Source of the DNA: Chloroflexota bacterium
GTDB lineage: Bacteria; Chloroflexota; Dehalococcoidia; Lucifugimonadales; Lucifugimonadaceae
NCBI GenBank assembly: GCA_009837685.1
Contig: VXTA01000184.1
Coordinates: forward strand, 1-5,762
DNA length: 5,762 nt
Reading direction: 5' to 3'
Shown here: positions 1-5,762 of the stretch, piece by piece
How the letters are laid out: the number at the start of each line of letters is the position of its first letter
Position numbering within the stretch: position 1 is the stretch's first letter
Position numbers and translations under genes: made by a program
The notes under the pieces: model-generated
The model's input: only the letters and a program-made list of their open reading frames with translations
Told to the model about the DNA's origin: nothing
Databases searched by the model: none

Positions 1-74
1 TGACATCCAATGATGCAGTGATAATAGGTGCCGGGATTTGGGTTTGGAACCCTGATAATTGTCTCTGCCCATAG
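1..74 (+). pseudogene. Possible N-terminal remnant of a dinucleotide-binding (FAD/NAD) oxidoreductase, cut by the left edge
   Basis: Read from position 3, the plus strand gives TSNDAVIIGAGI, then WVWNPDN and a TAG stop at 72-74. The window opens with TG, so the codon just outside could complete an NTG start. A short polar N-terminus followed by a hydrophobic strand and GAG is how many FAD-dependent oxidoreductases (DAO/GMC-like Rossmann folds, GxGxxG) begin. The third glycine is missing: Trp-Val-Trp follows where Ile-Gly-xx would be expected, and the frame closes at about 24 codons. I infer a truncated relic, or the start of such a gene fused to unrelated DNA. A chance match over so few residues is quite possible. 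The same bases are also open on the minus strand (78 down to 1) but give no recognisable protein. Confidence 0.25.
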
Positions 75-268
75 TCATGGACAACGTTTCGGTGAATTCA
101 ATGACCAATCCGGGAAGATTTAATCCCTAAGGGGATCGCCCACGCTCAGGAATGGGAAGCGGTAGAAGTCTGTGTCGCGGGTGTAATCCGACTGGTGCCG
201 TGTTCGCGCATCAGAACCGGGGTGTGGAGGTCGTGCATAAGGTTGCGTCATAGTAATCTAAGCCCAGA
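75..268. other. Intergenic region upstream of rsmI, no gene recognised
   Basis: No frame on either strand here gives a recognisable protein. The only closed minus-strand frame with an ATG (251 down to 120, 43 codons) is Pro/Arg-rich at its start, matches no family I know, and would begin 17 bases from the rsmI start. A small weak inverted repeat lies at 123-136 (ATCCC, TAAG, GGGAT), and another lies just outside at 40-52 (GGGTT, TGG, AACCC). The promoter for rsmI must lie here if the gene is transcribed from its own start, but I see no pair of -35 and -10 boxes good enough to call; TAGTAA at 251-256 is the nearest -10-like hexamer. Confidence 0.5.
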
Positions 269-1105
269 ATGCCGACGCTGTACATTGTCGCTACTCCAAT
301 CGGCAACCTCGACGATCTCACGCTGCGGGCGATTGAACTGCTTCGGTCGGTGTCGGTGGTTGTAGCTGAGGACACGCGAGTGACGCGCAAGTTGCTAGAT
401 CGCGTTGAATCGACAGCGAGACTAATCAGCTTTCACCGGAGATCCGCTGAGAAAGACGTTGGAACGATAGTGCGGCTGTTAGATGACGGTGATGTGGCGT
501 TGGTTTCTGATGCGGGCACTCCTGGCGTTAACGATCCTGGGCAGGTGATAGTCGCGGCTGCAATTGATCGGGGCCACGATGTGGTACCGATCCCCGGCCC
601 GTCGTCTGTTATGGCCGCGCTTTCGGTATGCGGCTTTTATTCTGATCAGTTCGCTTCGTACGGTTTCTTGCCGGCGAACGGGAGTAGACGCAGAAGAGTG
701 TTGCGGCAGATCGCGGGGCAATCGGTGGCCGCCGTTATGTTCGAAACACCCCATCGATTGCGCGACGCACTTGAGGACATAGCCGAGATTCTTGGAGACC
801 GGAATCTTGTTGTATGTCGTGAGATGACGAAGATGCACGAGGAGATTTGGCACGGAACTGCCGATGAGGCGCTTTTTCATTTCGAGAAACCTAGGGGAGA
901 GTTCGTAATCGTTGTGGCGCCGCTCGAGCGGTCGGGTGTGGGCTCACAAGTGATGTCAGCAGAGGATGCCGAGCGTGAAATACTCAACATTGCTGCCGAA
1001 TTGGACGATGAATACGAGTCTCGTCGGGATCTCGTCGATGCCATCGCCGCTGAGACCGGCTATCCGCGGCGACAAGTCTACCAAGTGTTGCACCGACAGC
1101 GTTGA
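269..1105 (+). CDS. rsmI: 16S rRNA (cytidine1402-2'-O)-methyltransferase RsmI
   Basis: RsmI uses S-adenosylmethionine to methylate the ribose 2'-OH of C1402 in 16S rRNA, in the P site of the small subunit; it acts in the cytoplasm on 30S subunits. The 278-residue protein has the family signatures in order: ATPIGNL at 8-14, AEDTR at 33-37, SDAGTPGVNDPG at 80-91 (SAM-binding region of the tetrapyrrole-methylase fold), PIPGPS at 107-112, YGFLP at 131-135, FETPHRL at 158-164, CREMTK at 183-188 and KPRGEFVIVV at 207-216. Residues from about 230 to the end form the small helical C-terminal domain common in RsmI, ending in a helix-turn-helix-like segment (DLVDAIAAETGYPRRQVYQVL). Length is normal for the family. 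The ATG at 269 is chosen because TLYIVATPIGNL follows directly, as in E. coli RsmI; no Shine-Dalgarno sequence is visible before it. The next gene, metG, starts 119 bases later on the same strand, a pairing I recall from other bacteria. Confidence 0.96.
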   Translation: MPTLYIVATPIGNLDDLTLRAIELLRSVSVVVAEDTRVTRKLLDRVESTARLISFHRRSAEKDVGTIVRLLDDGDVALVSDAGTPGVNDPGQVIVAAAIDRGHDVVPIPGPSSVMAALSVCGFYSDQFASYGFLPANGSRRRRVLRQIAGQSVAAVMFETPHRLRDALEDIAEILGDRNLVVCREMTKMHEEIWHGTADEALFHFEKPRGEFVIVVAPLERSGVGSQVMSAEDAEREILNIAAELDDEYESRRDLVDAIAAETGYPRRQVYQVLHRQR

Positions 1106-1224
1106 GCGAGATGAATGGAATGGCGGCGGCATTTCGCAAGTAGAATCGAGAGGTAGCGTCGTGTCGCATCTCCGATTGTCTAAAGCCGATTAGCGATCAA
1201 AAACGACGTTAAGCGAGCCTCTAC

Positions 1225-2916
1225 TTGTCCAAAAACATCCTCGTCTGCGTAGCATGGCCCTACGTCAATAGCGAACCGCATCTCGGACATATCGCCGGGA
1301 TGAACGTCCCTGCTGACATCTTTGCTCGATATCACCGTATGGTTGGCAACCGTGTGGCGATGGTGTCTGGCAGTGACATGCATGGCACTCCGACTGCTTT
1401 GCGGGCGGTCGACGAAGGCGTACGACCTGAGGACATCGCGTTCAAGTATCACGAGATCTGGGCAGATTGTATGGAGCGGATGGGATTCTCGTACGACCTC
1501 TACACGCATACGCACACGAAGATTCACGAAGATGTCGCACAGGACGTACTCCTGACTCTCGACAAGCACGGCTACATCTACGAAGATACCCAGTTGATGC
1601 CTTTTTCCGAGTCGGAGCAGCGATTCCTATCGGATAGATTCGTTGAGGGCATTTGTCCTGCGTGCGGATATGACGGCGCACGTGGTGATCAGTGCGATGA
1701 CTGCGGCCGTACCCTTGACCCAACCGATTTGATCGAAATCCGCAGCATCCGTGACGGCTCGACGCCAGTCTTCAAAGAGACTACACACTTGATGATCAAG
1801 TTGAGCGCATTCCAAGAGCCGCTCGAAAAGTGGGTAGGTGACAAGAATGAATGGCGGCCGAACGTCCGCAACCAGACGATTGGTTTCCTTAATGAAGGCC
1901 TCCACGACCGCGCGATGACCCGCGACATCGAATGGGGTGTCCCGGTTCCTAAAGATCGTTTTGAGGGCTACGACAAGAAACGCATCTATGTTTGGTTCGA
2001 AGCTGTAATCGGTTACTTCTCGGCGACCAAAGCATGGGCCATCGACTCTGCCGACGAGGATGACTGGCAGGAGTTCTGGCACAAACCAGACGCCGAGTCG
2101 TATTACTTCCAAGGCAAAGACAATATCCCCTTTCACACTGTGTTGTGGCCAGCGATGTTGATGGGTTACGGCGGCTTGAACCTGCCAACCGACGTGGTCG
2201 CGAACGAGTACCTGAATCTGGATGGCCAAGGATTCTCGAGTAGCAGAAATTGGGCGGTCTGGTTGCCCGACTATCTTGAGCGATACGAAGTCGATCCGTT
2301 GCGATATTACTTGGCGTCGATAATGCCCGAAACGTCGGATTCAGACTTCACGTGGGAAGGGTTCTTCGCCGCAAACAACAATGTGTTAGTCGCAACGCTT
2401 GGGAACTTCATACACCGGACTTTGACGATAACGACGCGCAACTTTGACGGGAAGGTCCCCACTCCGAGTGATCTCGGAGTGCAGGATCAAGAGGTTCTGG
2501 ATGCTTGTTCGCAGACATTGGATGATGTGGCGGCATCGATCGAAACTCGTAGATTCCGGCGCGCACTGTACCAAGCGATGGAACTAGCTCGCGTAGGTAA
2601 TCGCTACCTCGACGCGGAAGAGCCTTGGCAGACGGTAAAGAGCAACCCTGATAAGGCAGCAACCACCTTGTGGACGGCTCTAAACGTGATATCCACATTG
2701 CGCACGGCGTTTTACCCGTTCATTCCGTTCTCAAGCGACAAGATTCATAATCTGCTAGGCTTCGACGGGGAAACCGCCAGCGACGGATGGAGAACACGCG
2801 CAGTCGAGCCAGAGGCATCCTTGCCAAAACCACGACCGCTTTTCCGCAAGCTGGACCCCGAGATTGTCGAACAAGAGAGAGAACGACTTCTCGCGCAACA
2901 GACCGGTAATCCATGA
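1225..2916 (+). CDS. metG: Methionyl-tRNA synthetase, short form, TTG start
   Basis: MetRS charges tRNA-Met (initiator and elongator) with methionine using ATP, in the cytoplasm. This class I enzyme of 563 residues shows the HIGH-type motif HLGH at 19-22, SGSDMHGTP at 48-56, a zinc knuckle with C144, C147, C157 and C160 (one CxxC pair on each side), the YVWFEA segment at 255-260, QGKDN at 296-300 in the ATP site, and the helical anticodon-binding domain from about 385 on (LGNFIHRTLTI at 392-402). It ends without the EMAP/Trbp111-like tRNA-binding domain of the longer E. coli enzyme (about 677 residues), as in many bacteria. The start is TTG at 1225: an in-frame TAA lies at 1210-1212, the only candidate between them is this TTG, and the next Met (residue 26) falls after the HLGH motif. 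The Shine-Dalgarno is weak at best (AGCGAG). Odd point: the KMSKS loop reads GFSSS at 336-340, with both lysines replaced. The frame is otherwise intact, so I take the enzyme as functional. Confidence 0.96.
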   Translation: MSKNILVCVAWPYVNSEPHLGHIAGMNVPADIFARYHRMVGNRVAMVSGSDMHGTPTALRAVDEGVRPEDIAFKYHEIWADCMERMGFSYDLYTHTHTKIHEDVAQDVLLTLDKHGYIYEDTQLMPFSESEQRFLSDRFVEGICPACGYDGARGDQCDDCGRTLDPTDLIEIRSIRDGSTPVFKETTHLMIKLSAFQEPLEKWVGDKNEWRPNVRNQTIGFLNEGLHDRAMTRDIEWGVPVPKDRFEGYDKKRIYVWFEAVIGYFSATKAWAIDSADEDDWQEFWHKPDAESYYFQGKDNIPFHTVLWPAMLMGYGGLNLPTDVVANEYLNLDGQGFSSSRNWAVWLPDYLERYEVDPLRYYLASIMPETSDSDFTWEGFFAANNNVLVATLGNFIHRTLTITTRNFDGKVPTPSDLGVQDQEVLDACSQTLDDVAASIETRRFRRALYQAMELARVGNRYLDAEEPWQTVKSNPDKAATTLWTALNVISTLRTAFYPFIPFSSDKIHNLLGFDGETASDGWRTRAVEPEASLPKPRPLFRKLDPEIVEQERERLLAQQTGNP

Positions 2917-2965
2917 AAATCAGTTGAGAAACTGCTTGAATTCAGACCGCTCGAACGGGATGATT

Positions 2966-2969
2966 AGGA
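2966..2969 (+). promoter_or_regulatory. Ribosome binding site (AGGA) of the polyprenyl synthase gene
   Basis: AGGA lies four bases before the ATG at 2974, a somewhat short spacer. It supports this start over the next in-frame Met (codon 56), which would cut into the N-terminal helices. Confidence 0.5.
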
Positions 2970-2973
2970 CGCC

Positions 2974-3990
2974 ATGACAACCATTCAAACGACGCCCACT
3001 CAAGACATTTTCGCTCCCATCGAGAAAGATCTTGACCGAGTGGTTGAAGTCATAACTCAACTGAGCATCGAAGAGATCGAGCGTTGCCCCGCGGGTATCG
3101 ATGCCCTCGAAACGCTTGACGAGCGTCTTACGCATGTGATGTCGACACCGGGCAAGAAGATGCGGCCTGCCATGACCTTGCTCGCATCGAAGTTGTGGGG
3201 AGCGGTGCCAGACGAAAAAATGATAAGCATGGCGGTCGCAGTCGAGTTGCTACACATCGCAGCGCTGATACACGACGACACGGTTGACGACGCGGATGTT
3301 CGACGCGGCAAGGCTACGGCGGGCTTTTTATGGGGCAACAACTTTGCCGTGCTACTTGGTGATTATGTGTTCGCAACCTCAGCGAAATTCGTTTGTGCAA
3401 CTGGATCGGTCAGACTAATCAGCCGCTTCGCCGAAACGATTGCCGAACTTGCTCGCGGCGAACTACACGAGATGGTGAGCAACTGGAACTTGCCGGTCAC
3501 AGTGGATGAATATTTCGCTCGAATCTACGACAAGACGGCATCTCTCTTTTCGACGTCGGCCGAAAGCGGCGCAGTTCTTGGGGGGGCTGATGAAGACGCG
3601 GTCAATGCCCTAAGGGAATATGGCTACTACTTGGGAATGGCATACCAAGTCAAAGACGACGTTCTCGACTACGAGTCGACTACCGATGAGCTAGGCAAAC
3701 CCGCCAACCAAGACATCTTGAGCGGCAAACTCACACTGCCAGCGATCTACGCCTCCGAGAATCCGGATTGCGCGGCGGCGATCGAGAGATTTTTCAACCT
3801 GTCTGAAAAAGAGCGTGAAGCGGCGCTCGGAGAGTTGTTGGACACGATCCGCCGCAACGGCGGTGTGGAGCGCGCTGAGGCTACCACGTCGGAATTCATC
3901 GATAGCGCGTTGAAACGTCTCGAGGTGGCGCCATCATCGGTGAGCAGGGACTCCTTAGCGTCCATCGCTTCTAGAGTCAACTCGATGTAG
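2974..3990 (+). CDS. Trans-polyprenyl diphosphate synthase (long-chain all-E type)
   Basis: The enzyme condenses isopentenyl diphosphate units onto an allylic diphosphate to make an all-trans polyprenyl diphosphate, usually the side chain of menaquinone or ubiquinone. The 338-residue all-helical protein has GKKMRP at 60-65 (diphosphate binding), the first Asp-rich motif DDTVD at 101-105 within HIAALIHDDTVDDADVRRG, LLGDYVFA at 127-134, the second Asp-rich motif DDVLD at 228-232, and GKPANQDILSGKLTLP at 241-256. All catalytic aspartates are present and the length is normal. The positions four and five before the first Asp are both Ala (96, 97); in this family small residues there go with longer products than farnesyl diphosphate, and the segment resembles E. 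coli IspB (octaprenyl). Product length cannot be fixed from sequence, so I give no symbol. The gene lies 57 bases after metG and 28 before nth, probably in one transcript. A geranylgeranyl synthase is the main alternative. Confidence 0.93.
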   Translation: MTTIQTTPTQDIFAPIEKDLDRVVEVITQLSIEEIERCPAGIDALETLDERLTHVMSTPGKKMRPAMTLLASKLWGAVPDEKMISMAVAVELLHIAALIHDDTVDDADVRRGKATAGFLWGNNFAVLLGDYVFATSAKFVCATGSVRLISRFAETIAELARGELHEMVSNWNLPVTVDEYFARIYDKTASLFSTSAESGAVLGGADEDAVNALREYGYYLGMAYQVKDDVLDYESTTDELGKPANQDILSGKLTLPAIYASENPDCAAAIERFFNLSEKEREAALGELLDTIRRNGGVERAEATTSEFIDSALKRLEVAPSSVSRDSLASIASRVNSM

Positions 3991-4018
3991 GTCGGCGCCC
4001 TCAACGTTCGCCAACAGG

Positions 4019-4663
4019 ATGTCGCCCGACACGATCATTGAGAAACTATCCGCGATCTACGGCGAATTCGAGCAGACACCCCGTTACAACGCGCTCGACG
4101 AGCTGATATTCACTGTTCTGACGCAACACACGTCTGACCTGAACGCGGAGCGCGCGTTCATTCAACTGCGCGAAACGATTCCGACGTGGGAAGAGGTGAT
4201 GGTCGCTGATCAGCAAGCGATCGCCGACGCTATTTTCCACGGAGGTATGTCAAACCAGAAATCGAAAAGTATTAAAGACATCCTCGCAACGATTCTTGAG
4301 CGACACGGGGACCTGGAGATTGAATTCCTCAGAAATTACGAACTTGAGGATGCTCGAAAGTGGTTGGTGGAACTGCCCGGAGTTGGTCCCAAAACAGCGG
4401 CTGTGGTGATGGCGTTCGCGTTAGGAATGCCTGCTTTTCCGGTTGATACACACATCCACCGCGTGTCAAAGCGCTTGGGTTTGATCGAAGAGAAGACGAC
4501 CGCTGATGCGGCGCATGAGATCATGGAGTGTCAAGTTCGACCGGAACTCCGTTTCCAGCTTCACATGCAGTTGATCACGCACGGTAGACAGATCTGCAAA
4601 GCGCGGCGGCCACTGTGCGGCGAATGTCCGTTGTCGGCGGGTTGCCCGTCGAGCACGGTGTGA
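4019..4663 (+). CDS. nth: Endonuclease III (DNA glycosylase/AP lyase)
   Basis: Endonuclease III removes oxidised pyrimidines from DNA and cuts at the abasic site by beta-elimination, in base-excision repair. The 214-residue protein has LTQHTSDLNA at 34-43 (the family's LSAQATD region), the helix-hairpin-helix LPGVGPKTAAVV at 119-130 with the Schiff-base Lys125, and PVDTHIHRV at 141-149 with the catalytic Asp143. Four cysteines at 193, 200, 203 and 209 keep the exact C-x6-C-x2-C-x5-C spacing of the 4Fe-4S cluster. Lys and Asp match K120 and D138 of E. coli Nth. Length is typical. ATG 4019 is the natural start, although AGG directly abuts it with no spacer, so the ribosome binding site is poor. 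Presence of both Lys and Asp argues for a bifunctional Nth and against MutY, which lacks the Lys and has a further C-terminal domain. An inverted repeat begins five bases after the stop. Confidence 0.94.
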   Translation: MSPDTIIEKLSAIYGEFEQTPRYNALDELIFTVLTQHTSDLNAERAFIQLRETIPTWEEVMVADQQAIADAIFHGGMSNQKSKSIKDILATILERHGDLEIEFLRNYELEDARKWLVELPGVGPKTAAVVMAFALGMPAFPVDTHIHRVSKRLGLIEEKTTADAAHEIMECQVRPELRFQLHMQLITHGRQICKARRPLCGECPLSAGCPSSTV

Positions 4664-4668
4664 GTTAG

Positions 4669-4733
4669 CGTCATTCCGGTCTCCGAGGCCCCTGATACCG
4701 CCCCTCTGGATTCCAGCCTGCGCTGGAATGACG
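4669..4733. repeat. Intergenic inverted repeat with nested hairpin, probably a dispersed palindromic element
   Basis: The outer arms CGTCATTCC (4669-4677) and GGAATGACG (4725-4733) are perfect reverse complements. Inside the right half lies a second perfect palindrome: ATTCCAGC (4710-4717), loop CTGC (4718-4721), GCTGGAAT (4722-4729). ATTCC therefore occurs twice and both copies can pair with the same GGAAT, so two alternative folds exist. On the minus strand the right half reads GTCATTCCAGCGCAGGC followed by TGGAATCCAG, a pattern I know from short repeats scattered between genes in many bacterial genomes; when translated it gives spurious peptides such as VIPAQAGIQ. Only one copy is in this window, so dispersal is inferred from memory. 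Confidence 0.7.
4710..4729 (+). terminator. Hairpin after nth, possible transcription stop or RNA-stabilising stem
   Basis: An 8-bp perfect stem with a 4-base loop lies 46 bases after the nth stop and 40 before the next gene's ATG. It is followed by GACGGTTTGCTT, not by a run of T, so it is not a classical intrinsic terminator. It is well placed to separate the housekeeping genes from the dehydratase gene, but I would not rely on it as a terminator. Confidence 0.25.
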
Positions 4734-4758
4734 GTTTGCTTAGTAGCATATTTGCGAC

Positions 4759-4765
4759 GAGGTGA
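4759..4765 (+). promoter_or_regulatory. Strong ribosome binding site (GAGGTGA) of the dehydratase gene
   Basis: GAGGTGA matches the Shine-Dalgarno consensus and ends four bases before the ATG at 4770, which fixes that start. It is much better than the sites before rsmI, metG and nth. A -10-like CATATT sits at 4747-4752 without a good -35 partner, so I do not call a promoter. Confidence 0.75.
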
Positions 4766-4769
4766 AAGC

Positions 4770-5762
4770 ATGAAGATAGTCTCCGTAGAAGCGACCAAGG
4801 TAAACTACCCGCGATTGAAGCCGATGACGGTGCCGCGTCCGGGTCCGTCGCGCAGCGATCTCAACGCGCAGGCGACGCCGCTCCGGCGTTACACGAAAGA
4901 TCCCAATTTCGGGTTCAGTCGCAAGGTTCCAGGGGGCGATCGCGATGTCGGTTGCATCGTTACGCTTGAGAATGGCACGTGGGGATTCGGTTTCACCGAC
5001 CACGGTCGCACCACCGCGTCGCTCATCGAAGACTACCTCGCACCTGCGATTGAGGGGCGCGATGTGATGTCTACCGAGACCCTCTACGATCTGATGATTC
5101 GCGTCACTTCCGGTTTCGGCACTAACGCGCTCGTTGCATACGCGATCGCCGCTGTTGACCTCGCGATTTGGGACGCCAAGGGCAAAATGCTCGAAAAACC
5201 GGTCTACAGCCTCCTTGGTGGAAGCACCGACATCCTCAAGCCGCTCTACTCCACTGGCAACGACACTTGGTGGCAGAAGGAGCTCGGGTTCGAGAACTTC
5301 AAACGATTCAGCCCCTATGGACCACCGGATGGCATCGAAGGCATCAACCGCTTGGAAGAGGAGATCGCCGAGGCGCGGGAACTGGTCGGGCCAGATGCCG
5401 AGTTGATGCTCGATTTCTGGATGGGGCTGGATGTCGAAACTGCTGTTAGGACAGCGGAGAGATTGCGCCCGTACAACCTCAAGTGGCTTGAAGACGCGTT
5501 CCTGCCTGACACATTAGACGAGTACGAACGCTTCCGGACGCGCGTGCCTTGGCAGACGCTAGCTACAGGTGAGCACTGGTACGGCATCTACCCGTTCTTC
5601 CACGCCGCGAAAGAGGGTCTCGTCGATATCTTTCAGCCCGACATCATTTGGTGTGGCGGATTGACGCCGTTGATAAAGATCTGTCACGTCGCTGAATCCG
5701 CAGGACTATCCGTCATACCGCATGGCAGCGGTGGCACGGCGTACGGTCAGCACGCCTGCTAC
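4770..5762 (+). CDS. L-rhamnonate dehydratase-like enolase-superfamily enzyme, 3' end beyond the window
   Basis: This frame is open from ATG 4770 to the last base (331 codons, no stop), so the C-terminus, probably some 60-80 residues, lies outside. It belongs to the mandelate racemase/enolase superfamily (COG4948), whose members abstract the proton alpha to a carboxylate with Mg2+ and often dehydrate acid sugars. The N-terminal capping domain is followed from about residue 145 by the barrel. Mg ligands are D215 (LMLDFWMGLD), E241 (LKWLEDAF) and E268 (TGEHW); D291 (QPDIIWCGG) and H318 (VIPHGS) form the Asp-His general-base dyad. These five align, with an offset of 11 or 12, to D226, E252, E280, D302 and H329 of E. 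coli RhmD as I remember it, and PYNLKW, GEH, WCGGLT and PHGS are shared. The N-terminal loop that binds substrate in RhmD differs, so the sugar acid may not be L-rhamnonate. No signal peptide; cytoplasmic. It probably acts in a sugar-acid catabolic pathway whose other genes are not in view. Confidence 0.88.
   Translation, partial: MKIVSVEATKVNYPRLKPMTVPRPGPSRSDLNAQATPLRRYTKDPNFGFSRKVPGGDRDVGCIVTLENGTWGFGFTDHGRTTASLIEDYLAPAIEGRDVMSTETLYDLMIRVTSGFGTNALVAYAIAAVDLAIWDAKGKMLEKPVYSLLGGSTDILKPLYSTGNDTWWQKELGFENFKRFSPYGPPDGIEGINRLEEEIAEARELVGPDAELMLDFWMGLDVETAVRTAERLRPYNLKWLEDAFLPDTLDEYERFRTRVPWQTLATGEHWYGIYPFFHAAKEGLVDIFQPDIIWCGGLTPLIKICHVAESAGLSVIPHGSGGTAYGQHACY

Noticed and set aside
1..78. Minus-strand frame open to the left edge with ATG at 78
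   Set aside because: Twenty-six codons, no recognisable motif, and it overlaps the plus-strand reading that does show a Rossmann-like start.
120..251. Minus-strand 43-codon frame upstream of rsmI
   Set aside because: No family resemblance, no clear ribosome binding site, and a start only 17 bases from the divergent rsmI start.
1106..1224. Search for a terminator or promoter between rsmI and metG
   Set aside because: No stem followed by a T run, and the -35-like TTGTCT at 1176-1181 has no acceptable -10 partner.
1627..2229. Minus-strand frame of 200 codons inside metG
   Set aside because: Fully antisense to a gene with clear MetRS motifs; no recognisable domains. A shadow of metG codon use.
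4466..4798. Minus-strand frame of 110 codons across the end of nth, the repeat and the start of the dehydratase gene
   Set aside because: Its peptide VIPAQAGIQ is the usual translation artefact of this repeat type, and most of it is antisense to nth.
5134..5449. Plus-strand frames of about 90 codons inside the dehydratase region
   Set aside because: They overlap the open frame from 4770 that carries all the enolase-superfamily active-site residues.
1..5762. CRISPR array, tRNA, rRNA, insertion sequence or phage genes
   Set aside because: No spaced direct repeats, no cloverleaf or rRNA sequence, no transposase or integrase frame seen.

Overview
The window looks like chromosomal DNA from a free-living bacterium. 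It holds four complete housekeeping genes in a row on the plus strand, then the first 331 codons of a sugar-acid dehydratase that runs off the right edge. The gene order (rsmI, a short metG, a polyprenyl diphosphate synthase, nth), the compact MetRS and the enolase-superfamily gene next door would fit a marine Chloroflexota such as the SAR202 group, where enolase-superfamily paralogs are known to be expanded. That placement is inference from gene content and memory of the families; nothing here proves it.

Layout. 1-268 has no confident gene. Its first 74 bases can be read as the N-terminus of a dinucleotide-binding oxidoreductase (TSNDAVIIGAGI) that hits a stop almost at once; the rest is intergenic with small weak hairpins. 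269-1105 is rsmI (16S rRNA 2'-O-methyltransferase). 1225-2916 is metG, starting at TTG and carrying a strongly altered KMSKS loop. 2974-3990 is a trans-polyprenyl diphosphate synthase with both aspartate-rich motifs. 4019-4663 is nth (endonuclease III) with an intact 4Fe-4S cysteine set. 4669-4733 is an inverted repeat of the dispersed intergenic kind. From 4770 to the window end is an L-rhamnonate dehydratase-like enzyme with all metal ligands and the Asp-His dyad, truncated only by the window edge.

How they work together. The first four genes are on one strand with gaps of 119, 57 and 28 bases and could be one transcript. They serve translation (RsmI, MetRS), quinone or other isoprenoid side-chain synthesis (polyprenyl synthase) and base-excision repair (Nth), with no shared pathway. 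The repeat and a strong ribosome binding site mark a change to an accessory catabolic gene. I see no CRISPR array, tRNA, rRNA, insertion sequence or defence system, and no convincing undescribed multi-gene system. The points most worth a second look are the MetRS signature loop, the N-terminal substrate loop of the dehydratase, the repeat at 4669-4733 and the oxidoreductase-like fragment at the left edge.
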